Source: Phycisphaerales bacterium (lineage in GTDB: Bacteria > Planctomycetota > Phycisphaerae > Phycisphaerales > UBA1924). Taken from it: a stretch of 64,000 nt of DNA. Every line of letters starts with the position of its first letter. Positions within the stretch are counted from its first letter, which is position 1. Positions 29,404-39,431 of this stretch are shown piece by piece. Position numbers and translations under genes: made by a program. The notes below the pieces were generated by a model. The model saw nothing but the letters and a program-made list of their open reading frames with translations, did not search any database and was not told where the DNA came from. Where the stretch lies: contig JALUWX010000119.1 of the NCBI GenBank assembly GCA_027019265.1, positions 62,001-126,000 of the forward strand. Reading direction: 5' to 3'.

Positions 29404-30350
29404 GCGTTGAGATTCGAAGCCGTGAACACGCTCGCTGTTGCGTCACGTTCCCACTGATGCGCCGGCCCGGCTTTCGACTCATAGAAATCCCAGAGCTCGA
29501 ACCAGTACGCACGGAACTTGTGTTCCCCGAACGGCTCGTAGTGCGCGCCGAGCTGCTTGTACAACTGCGCGTCCGTCCCGTCCATCCCAAGAACGGACTT
29601 GGCATGTCGGATCGACTCGGTGTCGAGCGCGAGGCGCGAGTAGCGACCCATGAGCTGCATGATGTTGCCCGCCGCGTAGGGACCGATCCCGGGGAGGGTC
29701 AGGAGAAAGGTGAACGCTTCCTCGTCGGTTGCTTTGGTTTCGAGCCACTCGACATCGACCGAACCCTTCGCGAAGAGCTTCGCGAGCTCGACGATGCGCG
29801 TGTCCCGGTACCCGACCCGGCAACGGGCGCGGAGCGTGCCGGGCTTGATCCGCGCGAGCTTCTTCGGGGTCGGGAATCCCCGGGCTCCGGAGACGGCCTT
29901 GCGCCCGCAGACCTCGCAGATCCGGGTGTTCATATGGACCGTGGATGGCCAGGTCACGTTGCAGCTCGTGACCGTCTTGATCACGTCCTCGAACAAAGTC
30001 GGGGAGCGGAAGAGCCGCGCCCGTCCATCGCGTTTCCATCGCGGATCAACCCTGTGGAATGCGCGGACATCCTTGGCGCTCGTGTCCAGACTGAGCATGC
30101 GTGTGATTTGGGTCCGCGCGTGGGCTTGCTCGGTGCGCGAGAGAGCGCGATCGAAGCGAGCCCGGAGCTTCCCCGAGTCGAGCTGTGTGATCGTGCAGGC
30201 GCTGGGGCCGTCGTCGAGTTCGAGGACCCGGAGCATGCGCGAGCGGGGGACGTCCCAGTGGTTGGGCGCGAGGAGGAAGTAGCCGTAGGAACAGACGTCA
30301 CGTGCGAGGTCGTAGTCGCGCGGGGTGTTGATGTTCAGAATCGTGCCCAT
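29394..30350 (-). CDS. HhH-GPD superfamily DNA glycosylase
   Basis: LLTLPGIGPYAAGNIMQLMGRYSRLALDTESI helix-hairpin-helix/Asp motif; TLFEDVIKTVTSCNVTW. Confidence 0.85.
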   Translation of the reverse strand: MGTILNINTPRDYDLARDVCSYGYFLLAPNHWDVPRSRMLRVLELDDGPSACTITQLDSGKLRARFDRALSRTEQAHARTQITRMLSLDTSAKDVRAFHRVDPRWKRDGRARLFRSPTLFEDVIKTVTSCNVTWPSTVHMNTRICEVCGRKAVSGARGFPTPKKLARIKPGTLRARCRVGYRDTRIVELAKLFAKGSVDVEWLETKATDEEAFTFLLTLPGIGPYAAGNIMQLMGRYSRLALDTESIRHAKSVLGMDGTDAQLYKQLGAHYEPFGEHKFRAYWFELWDFYESKAGPAHQWERDATASVFTASNLNARS

Positions 30351-30420
30351 GGGTGCGGATCCTATGATCGTCGAATCGGTACGACACACGACGTGAGATG
30401 ACACCCAAGCGGAGCCCGTG

Positions 30421-31908
30421 ATGACCCGAACCCAGTCCCTGTTTGTTTCCCTCCTGATCGCGCTCGTCGCGCTGAGCACGAACGTTTCCGCGCAGGAGGT
30501 CCGTGACTCGGTCGTCAAGATTTTCGCGACCTATCGGGGTCCGGACTTTGGGCGTCCCTGGACCAAGCTCCCCCCCCAGGAACTCTCGGGAACGGGGTTT
30601 GTCATCGAGGGTGATCGGATCCTCACGAACGCGCACGTCGTCGAGCAGACGAACCGGATCTATGTGCAGCCACCGAACAGCGCGGACAAACTCCGCGCGG
30701 AAGTGATCGGGATCTCCCAAGCGATGGACCTCGCTGTCATCCGGATCAGGAAGGACTCGGAGCGTGACGAGTTCCACGCAAGCCATCCTCATCTCGAGAT
30801 CGCGGACGCGCTCCCCTCGATCGGATCGACGGTCCAAGCGATCGGGTACCCGATGGGTGGGGAGCAGGTCTCGATCACCGAGGGTGTCGTCTCGCGCATC
30901 GAGTACGCCGACTACAACATGGACACCCAGGGGCTCCGGATCCAGGTCGATGCGGCCCTCAACCACGGGAACTCCGGAGGACCCGTGATCCTCGACGGCA
31001 AAGTCACGGGGGTCGTCTTCTCCGGGATCGAGTTCGCGGAGAACATCGGGTACGTCATCCCATCCGAAGAGGTCCATCTGTTCCTCGAGGACATCGAGGA
31101 CGGGTCGTACGACGGGCAGCCCCGTCTGTACGACGCGCGGTTCCAGACCTGCGAGAGCGACTCGCTCCGTGACTACCTCGGGCTCGAGCGCGAGCAAACG
31201 GGGATCGTCTACACCCGCGCGGACGACGACTCGGACCTCCCGCTCAAGCATTGGGACGTGCTTGACAGGATCGGGGATTACGACATCGACAACGCGGGGC
31301 TCGTGACGAGCGATGATGATCTGCGCTTGCACTGGCGCTACTTCATCCGTGAACTCGCGGATGATGGATCCATCCCCGTCACGGTGATCCGGGACGGCGA
31401 AGAGGTTTCGCTCTCGCTCCCCGTGACCAACCAACGCGACGATCTCGTGCCCTGGATCGGGGACGGGTACCCCGAGTACTTCATCGTCGGCCCGATGATC
31501 TTCACCCCCGTCCGGCGCGAGCATTTCTATGAGCTGTATCTCGGGTACGGGATCGTGGACGGCTCGCCCGTCGGGCTGCGCATCAACGACGAACGCGAGT
31601 TTGAAGGGGAGGAGTACGTCGTCCTCGCCGGACCCATGCTCCCCCACCCCATCACCAAGGGCTACGAGATTCTCGGGAACCCGACCATCAAGTCCGTCAA
31701 CGGCGAGAAGGTCACATCCCTCGCGCACCTCGTCGAGCTCGTCCGGGACAACGACGAAAGCTCGATCATCTTCGAGTTCTACGACCGATCCCAGGAGACC
31801 CTCGTCTTCAACGCGCAGGACCTGATCGACTCCACGGAGGAGGTCCTCGAGGACAACTCCATCCGTGACCAAGGCTCCGATCGGTTCATGGACATCTGGG
31901 AGGAGTGA
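30421..31908 (+). CDS. trypsin-like serine protease with PDZ-like domain (DegP/HtrA family)
   Basis: SGTGFVIEGDRILTNAHVV, MDLAVIRI, NHGNSGGPVI catalytic triad; signal peptide. Confidence 0.92.
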   Translation: MTRTQSLFVSLLIALVALSTNVSAQEVRDSVVKIFATYRGPDFGRPWTKLPPQELSGTGFVIEGDRILTNAHVVEQTNRIYVQPPNSADKLRAEVIGISQAMDLAVIRIRKDSERDEFHASHPHLEIADALPSIGSTVQAIGYPMGGEQVSITEGVVSRIEYADYNMDTQGLRIQVDAALNHGNSGGPVILDGKVTGVVFSGIEFAENIGYVIPSEEVHLFLEDIEDGSYDGQPRLYDARFQTCESDSLRDYLGLEREQTGIVYTRADDDSDLPLKHWDVLDRIGDYDIDNAGLVTSDDDLRLHWRYFIRELADDGSIPVTVIRDGEEVSLSLPVTNQRDDLVPWIGDGYPEYFIVGPMIFTPVRREHFYELYLGYGIVDGSPVGLRINDEREFEGEEYVVLAGPMLPHPITKGYEILGNPTIKSVNGEKVTSLAHLVELVRDNDESSIIFEFYDRSQETLVFNAQDLIDSTEEVLEDNSIRDQGSDRFMDIWEE

Positions 31909-32288
31909 TGAGCACACAGCACGACCCGGGTGTCGTCAATCTGCGGGACAAGCTCGCGCGTTTCGATGAGACCTGGACCCCCAAACTCATCGGCGCGCTC
32001 AACGGGCAGCTCGTCAAGCTCGCGAAACTCGAGGGCGAGCTCATGTGGCACGCGCACGAGGATGAGGACGAGCTGTTCCTTGTCCTCGAAGGCGAGCTCA
32101 CGATCCAGCTGCGCGATCGGGACGATGTGCACCTCAAGGTGGGGGACATGTACATCGTCCCCAAAGGGGTCGAGCACAACCCCGTGACCACCACGGGCGC
32201 GTCGGTGCTGTTGTTCGAGCCCGAAGCGACGAAGCACACGGGTGAGCACATGACCGAGCGCACGGTCATCGATCAGCAGTGGATCTGA
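31908..32288 (+). CDS. cupin domain protein
   Basis: MWHAHEDEDELFLVLEGELTIQLRD...VGDMYIVPKGVEHNP; start overlaps the protease stop (TGATG). Confidence 0.92.
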   Translation: MSTQHDPGVVNLRDKLARFDETWTPKLIGALNGQLVKLAKLEGELMWHAHEDEDELFLVLEGELTIQLRDRDDVHLKVGDMYIVPKGVEHNPVTTTGASVLLFEPEATKHTGEHMTERTVIDQQWI

Positions 32289-32292
32289 ATGA

Positions 32293-32949
32293 TCAGTCCT
32301 GCTCGGGGACGCGCATCAGGATGGTGCAGTCATGCCCGCGCAGGTGGTCGTGGCTCATCCGCACGAGCGGGGTCCGATCCAGCGCCCAGTCCAGCATCCG
32401 GACCGTGTCGAAACGGACGGCCGGCGGATGCGCGGGGGTCCGTGCTTTGTCCATCCGATCCGAGAGGAAGTTGAACACCAAGCGCCCGCGCCCCGCGCGT
32501 TCGAGCGCGTTGTAGTACCGATCCAGCACGTCGATCGCTTGATCCATCGGGAGGGTGTTGAGCGATCCCGAGAACACGAAGACCTCCGCGCCCCCGTGCT
32601 CGACGAGCTGCTGCGCCAGATCCGTCTCGCTCACGAAATCGTGGCGCGACATGACCCCATCGACTTCCAGCTCCGACGCGCGGGCGCACGCGAGCTCCGC
32701 CATCTGGGGCACCCCCTCGATCCCGAGGTACCGATCCGGGAGGTTGTCCCGGTCCTGGAGGTACACGAGCAGGTCCGCGACCCCGCACCCGATGTCCGCG
32801 AGCACCTTGCCCTTGGGGCGCGCGAAGCGCTCGATGACCCGGAACCGGCGTTTCTGCGCGTCGCGCGAGAGCCAGAGCTGGGACTCGAACCCCGCGCCCA
32901 TCTGGCGCACCGCGTCGGTGTACGGATCGAGGTACGGAGTCTCGCTCAT
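32293..32949 (-). CDS. class I SAM-dependent methyltransferase
   Basis: GKVLADIGCGVADLLVYLQ motif I; FVFSGSLNTL. Confidence 0.87.
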   Translation of the reverse strand: MSETPYLDPYTDAVRQMGAGFESQLWLSRDAQKRRFRVIERFARPKGKVLADIGCGVADLLVYLQDRDNLPDRYLGIEGVPQMAELACARASELEVDGVMSRHDFVSETDLAQQLVEHGGAEVFVFSGSLNTLPMDQAIDVLDRYYNALERAGRGRLVFNFLSDRMDKARTPAHPPAVRFDTVRMLDWALDRTPLVRMSHDHLRGHDCTILMRVPEQD

Positions 32950-32970
32950 GGGATTCCGATCAAACTCGCC

Positions 32971-33894
32971 TTAGGTGGCGAGGTGCATCATCTTCGCGTA
33001 GTCGTTGAAGCGGGCATGGACATCGTCGATCGTCAAGCCCTGGAGGCGCTCGAGCGAGAACGACTCGACGTTGAACGACGCGAGGATCGTCCCGTGCGCC
33101 ATCGCATCACGGACGGCGCTGTACGAACCGGGATCGTTCCCGCCGGCGACGGCCAGACGCCCCATCAGACCCCCGGCGAAGGTATCACCCGCGCCCGTGG
33201 GATCGACAACTTGCTCGGTCGGGTACGCCGGGAGCGCCGCGAGCCCGTCCTTGTGGACCAGGATCGACCCGTGCTCGCCCTTCTTGATGACCACGAAGCG
33301 GGGTCCGAGTTCGAGCAGGTGCTTCCCGGCCGTCACGGGGTTCCGATGACCCGTGAACTGCTCCGCTTCGTCGAAGTTCAGGACCAACCCGTCGATCTTC
33401 CCGAGGAGCTGGGTCAGCTCGGGCTTCGCGATGTCGATCCAGAGATTCATCGTGTCCGCGACGCTCAGCTTGACGTTGTCGAGCTGATCGAGCATCCCGA
33501 TCTGGACCATGGGGTGGGAGTTCGCGAGGAACACGAACTCGGAGTCCTTGTACGACTCGGGCACGGGAGGCGGCGCTTCTTCGAGGATCCCCAGCTCCGT
33601 GAAGAGGGTCTCCCGATCGTCCATGTTGTCCATGTACTTCCCGCCCCAACGGAAGGTTTTGGACCCCGCGCGTTTCTCGAGCCCTTCGAGATCGATCCCC
33701 TTGAAGGAGGAGAGCGTGTCCATGAAGGAATCCGGGAAGTCGTCCCCGACGGCCGCGACGAGGCGCGGCTTCGCGTAGAACGACGACGCGGCGCAGAAGT
33801 ACACGGCCGAACCCCCGAGGAGGTCCTCACGACGACCCGCGCCGGGAGTCTCGACCGTATCAATACCGATGGTGCCTGTAACGATGAGATTCAT
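32971..33894 (-). CDS. PfkB family carbohydrate kinase
   Basis: GGSAVYFCAASSFY...; VVDPTGAGDTFAGGLMG. Confidence 0.93.
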   Translation of the reverse strand: MNLIVTGTIGIDTVETPGAGRREDLLGGSAVYFCAASSFYAKPRLVAAVGDDFPDSFMDTLSSFKGIDLEGLEKRAGSKTFRWGGKYMDNMDDRETLFTELGILEEAPPPVPESYKDSEFVFLANSHPMVQIGMLDQLDNVKLSVADTMNLWIDIAKPELTQLLGKIDGLVLNFDEAEQFTGHRNPVTAGKHLLELGPRFVVIKKGEHGSILVHKDGLAALPAYPTEQVVDPTGAGDTFAGGLMGRLAVAGGNDPGSYSAVRDAMAHGTILASFNVESFSLERLQGLTIDDVHARFNDYAKMMHLAT

Positions 33895-33968
33895 GGTCGA
33901 TCATAGCGAGAACCCTGCAACCGATCGCCGTGTGAACTGTTCAATCATGAACGCAAAGGAGAACAGTC

Positions 33969-34883
33969 ATGACCCGAACCACCCGCGCGATGCGCGCCCG
34001 TTGTCTCGTGCTCCCCCTGATCCTCGCGCTCACGGGCGCGACCCAACGTGCGAGCGCGGACGAGTCCAGAACAGAACGAGCCGTGGAACGCGCGATCGAG
34101 CAGTACGTCCGTGCTCGGTATGAGGGGGATGTGGACACCCTCAAGTCCCGGGCGCACCACGACATCGCGCGCCGTGTCGTTACGGATCAGTACTGGGGAC
34201 GGCCGAGCGACGAATGGGTGCGCCCGATCTCGCACGATCACCTCGGGTTTTTCGGGACCGAGCACACGGATGCGCACCGGGACGACCCGGAGAACGGGCG
34301 CTGCGACATCGAGATCTTCGATCTGGAGGAACGGACGGCCAGCGCGGTCGTCGTGATGGATGACGCCGTCGATTACCTCCACATGATCTACTTCGACGGA
34401 CGATGGATCATCGGGGACTCGGCCGTCCTCTCACTTGATGACCCGGACGATGTCCCAGAACCCTCCACCGATGATGCGGAAACCATCGAGCGGATCGCGC
34501 GGGATTACTGCGTCGGGTTCTATGAAATCGACGGCGACAAGGTCCAGGACACCTGCCACCCGAGTCTGTCGAAGCGCTCCGTCGAGCACGCCCCGGATAC
34601 GGACTTCGATTTCTTGAGCGAGATCACGTGGGAGGAGATCCGGATCCTCGGGAACACGTTCAACCGCGGGTGGGGATTCGATCCTGATGTCAAGTGCGAG
34701 GTCGAGGTCTACGAGATCCGCGGGAACGTGGCAGCCGTCAAGATGACGGGGACCGTGTGGTTCGACTACTTCCACATGATGCGCGTCAACGGGGAGTGGA
34801 GCATCGTGAACATCATGTACGAGTCGCTCGACGAGTCTCGCTGGGTTGATGTCCCGGCGGATCATCGCTATCGGAACGGGTAA
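33969..34883 (+). CDS. secreted protein with tandem NTF2-like/putative lumazine-binding domains
   Basis: Signal peptide; two related halves sharing ...YLHMIYFDGRWIIGD... and ...YFHMMRVNGEWSIVN.... Confidence 0.65.
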   Translation: MTRTTRAMRARCLVLPLILALTGATQRASADESRTERAVERAIEQYVRARYEGDVDTLKSRAHHDIARRVVTDQYWGRPSDEWVRPISHDHLGFFGTEHTDAHRDDPENGRCDIEIFDLEERTASAVVVMDDAVDYLHMIYFDGRWIIGDSAVLSLDDPDDVPEPSTDDAETIERIARDYCVGFYEIDGDKVQDTCHPSLSKRSVEHAPDTDFDFLSEITWEEIRILGNTFNRGWGFDPDVKCEVEVYEIRGNVAAVKMTGTVWFDYFHMMRVNGEWSIVNIMYESLDESRWVDVPADHRYRNG

Positions 34884-34886
34884 GAC

Positions 34887-35768
34887 TCAGGGCGCGCCGA
34901 GCTCGATCGCCGGGGACCACTCGAGCCATGAATCCTTGGGCTCGTCCTCGAGCTCGAAGATCTGGTTCGGAGCCGGTGCTTCGGGCTTGCGCGTTTCCGG
35001 GGTTGCGAACGAGACGGACGAGCTGAGCACGCTCTCAAGCGAGTCGGCTTGGACACTGAGCCCGCTGAATATCCCGAAATCGACACCGACACCCCCGGAG
35101 CGCCAGAACCGTGTGTCGCGACGGATCAACGGCGCATAGCGGGGCTGGATCTGGATCTCCACGAGCACGCGCGTCGAGTCGTGATCGAGTCGCGCGGAAC
35201 GGACCGCGCCGACCCGGATCTCTCGGTAGAGCACCGGTGCGCCAGTCTGCAATGTCCCGAGTCGATCCGTCGAGAGGGTCAGGATCAGAAGCGACTTCTC
35301 GCTCGGGTCGAGCACGGGCTCGCTCGAACGACCCTCGAACGCGCGGACCCGCGCCCCCGTCGGATCCCCGGGACGGAGCGCGATGTAGTTCGGGCCGATG
35401 AGCGTGTCGAGCCCAGAGACCTGCTGCAAGCTCAGCTGGGGGCGCACCACCCAGAACTCCGAACCCTCCACAGCGAGCGTGCCCGCGCTCGGATCGAGCT
35501 CGGCAGTCACGACGGCATGGTTCAGATCGAGCGACAACTCCACATCGCGCACGATCCCCACCCGGATCCCCCGGTGCACGATCTCAGAATCGGGCTCGAT
35601 CCCCTGCGCGTTGTCGAACGAGATCGTGATCATCGTCCCTCGGGTGCGGTTCACCTGCTGGTACACGACGTACCCGAGCACGACCAGCGCGATGAGCGGG
35701 ACGATCCAGGTGAACGAGAACCTTCGGCGCCGGACCTTCGCGCGGGGGATGGTGTCGGGCTCGCTCAT
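34887..35768 (-). CDS. MCE/MlaD-family protein, PqiB-like with two MCE domains
   Basis: N-terminal TM; ISFDNAQGIEPDSEIVHRGIRVGIVRDV and VLYREIRVGAVRSARLD. Confidence 0.85.
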   Translation of the reverse strand: MSEPDTIPRAKVRRRRFSFTWIVPLIALVVLGYVVYQQVNRTRGTMITISFDNAQGIEPDSEIVHRGIRVGIVRDVELSLDLNHAVVTAELDPSAGTLAVEGSEFWVVRPQLSLQQVSGLDTLIGPNYIALRPGDPTGARVRAFEGRSSEPVLDPSEKSLLILTLSTDRLGTLQTGAPVLYREIRVGAVRSARLDHDSTRVLVEIQIQPRYAPLIRRDTRFWRSGGVGVDFGIFSGLSVQADSLESVLSSSVSFATPETRKPEAPAPNQIFELEDEPKDSWLEWSPAIELGAP

Positions 35769-36364
35769 GAACGCTCCTCTTCCCAGATCGCGTGGGGATC
35801 GAAGACGAACCCCGAGACCAGACTCAGAATCACCACAGCGCCGAAGAACGCGACCCCCGGCCCGGGTGTCACGCTCACCAGATCACCCAGCTTCACGAAC
35901 GCAACAAGAATCGCAACGAGGAGCACATCGACCATGCTCCATCGCCCGATGAACTCGACGAGTTTGTAGATGCTCGTCCGGTCCCGCTGACCCACGTGCC
36001 TTGTCGGGGCGCTGAGCACGAAGAGCAGGACCAGCTTCGTGATCGGGACCACGATCGAGAACAGCAGCACCGCGATCCCCACGACCCACTCGCGCTCAGC
36101 CAAGAGCCCGACCATCCCGGACCAGATCGACGAATCCCGCTCGTACCCCAATCGTTCGATGCGCATCACGGGGAGGGTGAGCGCGAGGGGATACAGGATC
36201 AGCGCCGAGAGCGCGAAGGCGGCCGTCCGCGCGCGGGAGCGCGGGTTCGCGCCGTGCTTGATGACCGTGTTGCAGCGCGTGCAGCACGCGACAGACCGCG
36301 CGTCCACATCCGGGACCCGGTGCACCAACCCGCAACAATGGCACGCGCCGAGCGGCTCCATCAC
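35765..36364 (-). CDS. PqiA-like paraquat-inducible membrane protein
   Basis: N-terminal zinc-ribbon cysteines (CHCCG...CCTRC), ALTLPVMRIERLG, FIGRWSMVDVLLVAIL; overlaps the pqiB-like start by 4 nt. Confidence 0.87.
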   Translation of the reverse strand: MMEPLGACHCCGLVHRVPDVDARSVACCTRCNTVIKHGANPRSRARTAAFALSALILYPLALTLPVMRIERLGYERDSSIWSGMVGLLAEREWVVGIAVLLFSIVVPITKLVLLFVLSAPTRHVGQRDRTSIYKLVEFIGRWSMVDVLLVAILVAFVKLGDLVSVTPGPGVAFFGAVVILSLVSGFVFDPHAIWEEERS

Positions 36365-36394
36365 CCCATGATACGGAAAACCGCGCTCACGATG

Positions 36395-38176
36395 TCAGCG
36401 GTTCTGCTTCGACCACGAGTCCTTGAGGGTCGCCGTCCTGTTGAACACGGGCGCGTCGATCGTCGACTCCCGGTCCACACAGAAGTACCCGATCCGCTCG
36501 AACTGGAAACGACGGATCCCGTCGACCCAGTCGGGCTCGTCGGGGGTGCGCTCCAGGATCGAAGTCTCGATCTTCGCGTTCGTGTTGATCACGAGCGAAT
36601 CCGGGTTCAGATCGTCGAGGTGGTTCCCCGTCGCTTTCCCGGGCTTCTCCGCGTTGTAGAGACGATCGAAGAGGCGCACCTCCGCGTTCACACAGTCCCC
36701 GGCGTAGACCCAGTGCAGGGTCCCCTTCACCTTCCGGACCTTGCCCTCTTCATCCGGGGGCGGGTTGTTGCCGCCTTTCGTCTCAGGGTCGTAGGTGCAG
36801 TGGATTGTTGTGACGTTGCCGTCGGAATCCGTCTCGTAGTCGTGGCAACGCACCCAGTACCCGCAGCGCAGGCGCACTTCACGATCCGGGCCCAAACGGA
36901 AGAACTTCTTCGGGGGATCGATCATGAAGTCCTCACGCTCGATCCACAGCTCTTTACCGAACTTCACGGAGCGTTTACCCGCGCTGTCGTCCTCGGGGTT
37001 GTTGATGACGTCCATCATCTCGACCCGGCTCTCATCGCCGCCGTCGCCCCAGTTGGTGATGACGAGCTTGATCGGATCGAGGACGGCCATCCGTCTCGGA
37101 GCCCGCTTATTCAGGTCATCCCGGATCGCGCCCTCGAGGCGTGACACATCCATGACAGCGTTGAACTTCGTCACCCCCACGATCGACACGAAGTCCTTGA
37201 TCGCTTTCGGGGTGTACCCGCGACGACGGTGCCCGGCGATCGTGATCATCCGGGGGTCGTCCCACCCGGACACGTGATCCCCCTCGACCAGCTCGCGCAT
37301 ATAGCGCTTCGACATGTTGGTGTACGACATCGCGAGGCGCGCGAACTCGATCTGCTGGGGATGGTGGATCGGCTCGTCCCGCTCCGTGTTGATCGCGTTG
37401 ATGAACCAGTCGTACAACGGACGATGATCCTCGAACTCGAGCGAGCACAGCGAATGCGTGATCCCCTCGATCGAATCCTCGAGCCCGTGCGCCCAGTCGT
37501 ACATCGGGTAGATGTGCCAGGTCGACCCGGTCCGGTGGTGGGGCGCGTTGAGCACCCGGTACATGACCGGGTCCCGGAGGTTCATGTTCGGCGACGCCAT
37601 ATCGATCTTCGCGCGGAGGACCATGGAGCCGTCGGGGAACTCCCCGTTCTTCATGCGCGCGAACTGAGCCTTGGATTCCTCGATCGGGCGCACCCGGTAC
37701 GGGGACGGGGTCCCCGGGACCTCGACGGACCCGCGCATCGATCGGATCTCCTCGGGGGTCGATTCATCGACGTACGCGAGGTCCTTCTCGATCAGCTCCA
37801 TCGCCCATTCGTACATCCGATCGAAGTAGTCCGAAGCGTACTTGATCTCCCCGTCCCACTTCGCGCCGAGCCATTCCAGATCCCCGGCGATCGACTCCAC
37901 GTAGTGGGTCTCCTCCTTCACGGGGTTCGTGTCGTCGAAACGCAGGTTGAACGTCCCCCCGAACTCCTGCGCGATCCCGTAGGAGATATGGATCGCCTTG
38001 GCGTGCCCGATGTGGAGGTACCCGTTGGGCTCCGGAGGGAAGCGCGTCTTGACGACGGACCGATCCCCCGGGCTCCCCCACTTCCCCGATTCGATGTCCG
38101 AATCGACGATCTGCTGGATGAAATGGCGCTGGGGTTTGTCGGTCTCGGGCGCGCGTTCGGTGGGTGTGTTGGACAT
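36395..38176 (-). CDS. glnS: glutaminyl-tRNA synthetase
   Basis: TRFPPEPNGYLHIGHAKAIHISYGIA, FRYRV-type anticodon-binding C-terminus, GWDDPRMITIAGHRRRGYTP. Confidence 0.96.
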   Translation of the reverse strand: MSNTPTERAPETDKPQRHFIQQIVDSDIESGKWGSPGDRSVVKTRFPPEPNGYLHIGHAKAIHISYGIAQEFGGTFNLRFDDTNPVKEETHYVESIAGDLEWLGAKWDGEIKYASDYFDRMYEWAMELIEKDLAYVDESTPEEIRSMRGSVEVPGTPSPYRVRPIEESKAQFARMKNGEFPDGSMVLRAKIDMASPNMNLRDPVMYRVLNAPHHRTGSTWHIYPMYDWAHGLEDSIEGITHSLCSLEFEDHRPLYDWFINAINTERDEPIHHPQQIEFARLAMSYTNMSKRYMRELVEGDHVSGWDDPRMITIAGHRRRGYTPKAIKDFVSIVGVTKFNAVMDVSRLEGAIRDDLNKRAPRRMAVLDPIKLVITNWGDGGDESRVEMMDVINNPEDDSAGKRSVKFGKELWIEREDFMIDPPKKFFRLGPDREVRLRCGYWVRCHDYETDSDGNVTTIHCTYDPETKGGNNPPPDEEGKVRKVKGTLHWVYAGDCVNAEVRLFDRLYNAEKPGKATGNHLDDLNPDSLVINTNAKIETSILERTPDEPDWVDGIRRFQFERIGYFCVDRESTIDAPVFNRTATLKDSWSKQNR

Positions 38177-38240
38177 AGTCCGGGATCGTAGATCGATCAG
38201 CGCCCCCGGAGCAGGGCCCCTCGGGACCGATTCCTTGGGT

Positions 38241-39383
38241 TTACGCCGTCGGAGTTCCCGAGAGCGCGGGATAGTCCGTGTACCCCCGCGCATCGCCGCC
38301 GTAGAAGGTATCCGAGTCCCACTCATTGAACGGTCCGCCCACCCCGATCCGCGCGGACAGGTCCGGGTTCGCGATGAACGCCTTCCCGAACGCGATCGCG
38401 TCCGCCCAGCCCGAGTCGATCATCGCCGCCCCGCGCTCCGGGTCGATGTCCCCGTTCGCAACATACAACGAGCCCCCGCCCTCCTTGAACGCGCGGACGA
38501 TCCGAGGGATCACCGTCTCGATACGCGGATCCGCGTTGCTCCGGTCCCAGGTCTCCACGGCGTGCAGATACCCGAGCCCGAGCGCCCCGAGCTCCCGCGC
38601 GAGGGTCGAGAACGTCAGCCCCGGGTCCGAGTCCCGAACATCCTTGTGCTCGCTCAGCGGCGAGATCCGATACCCGACCCGGCGCGCGTCCCCCCACGCA
38701 TCGACGACCGCGCGCGCGACCTCAATCGGGAACCTCAATCGCTTCTCGAGGGTCCCGCCGTAGTCGCCGTCTCTGGTGTTCACCCCGTCGCGCGTGAACT
38801 GGTCGAGGAGGTACGAGTTCGCGCCGTGGATCTCGACCCCGTCGAACCCCGCGCGCTTCGCGTTGCGCGCGCCCCGCGCGAACTGCTCGACGATCCCCGG
38901 GATCTCGTCGTCCCGGAGCGCCCTCGGGACCGAGTTGTCCACCCGGGTCCCCGAATCATCGACATACGTCTTGGACCCGCTGGGCACATCCGTCGGCCCG
39001 AGCGGCGAATCGCCGTTGGGCTGGAGTTCCGAGCTCGAGACCCGGCCCACGTGCCAGAGCTGGAGCACGATGTGCCCCCCGCGCGCGTGCACCGCATCGG
39101 TGACGAGCTTCCATCCCTCGACCTGCGTGTCCGTGTGGATCCCCGGGGTCGCGTAATACCCGTGTCCCCGATCCGACACGGGGGTCGCCTCCGCGATGAT
39201 CAGCCCAGACCCCCCCACCCCCGCACGCTGCTCGTAGTACTCGGCCATGAGCGCATTGGGTACATTCCCAGGCATCGACGAGCGCGACCTCGTCAGCGGC
39301 GCCATCCACACCCGGTTCGTCAGCTCAAGATCACCCAGCCCGATCGGCGTCAGCAGCGGGTTTGTCGTTGCGTTTGATGTCAT
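38241..39383 (-). CDS. alkene reductase, Old Yellow Enzyme family
   Basis: NRVWMAPLTRSRS, LQLWHVGRVSS, FDGVEIHGANSYLLDQF, YGGTLEKRLRFPIEV. Confidence 0.95.
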   Translation of the reverse strand: MTSNATTNPLLTPIGLGDLELTNRVWMAPLTRSRSSMPGNVPNALMAEYYEQRAGVGGSGLIIAEATPVSDRGHGYYATPGIHTDTQVEGWKLVTDAVHARGGHIVLQLWHVGRVSSSELQPNGDSPLGPTDVPSGSKTYVDDSGTRVDNSVPRALRDDEIPGIVEQFARGARNAKRAGFDGVEIHGANSYLLDQFTRDGVNTRDGDYGGTLEKRLRFPIEVARAVVDAWGDARRVGYRISPLSEHKDVRDSDPGLTFSTLARELGALGLGYLHAVETWDRSNADPRIETVIPRIVRAFKEGGGSLYVANGDIDPERGAAMIDSGWADAIAFGKAFIANPDLSARIGVGGPFNEWDSDTFYGGDARGYTDYPALSGTPTA

Positions 39384-39431
39384 CGTCGCACCTTTCTCAA
39401 TCCGGGATCCTGCGCGACGAGCAATCCGCGT

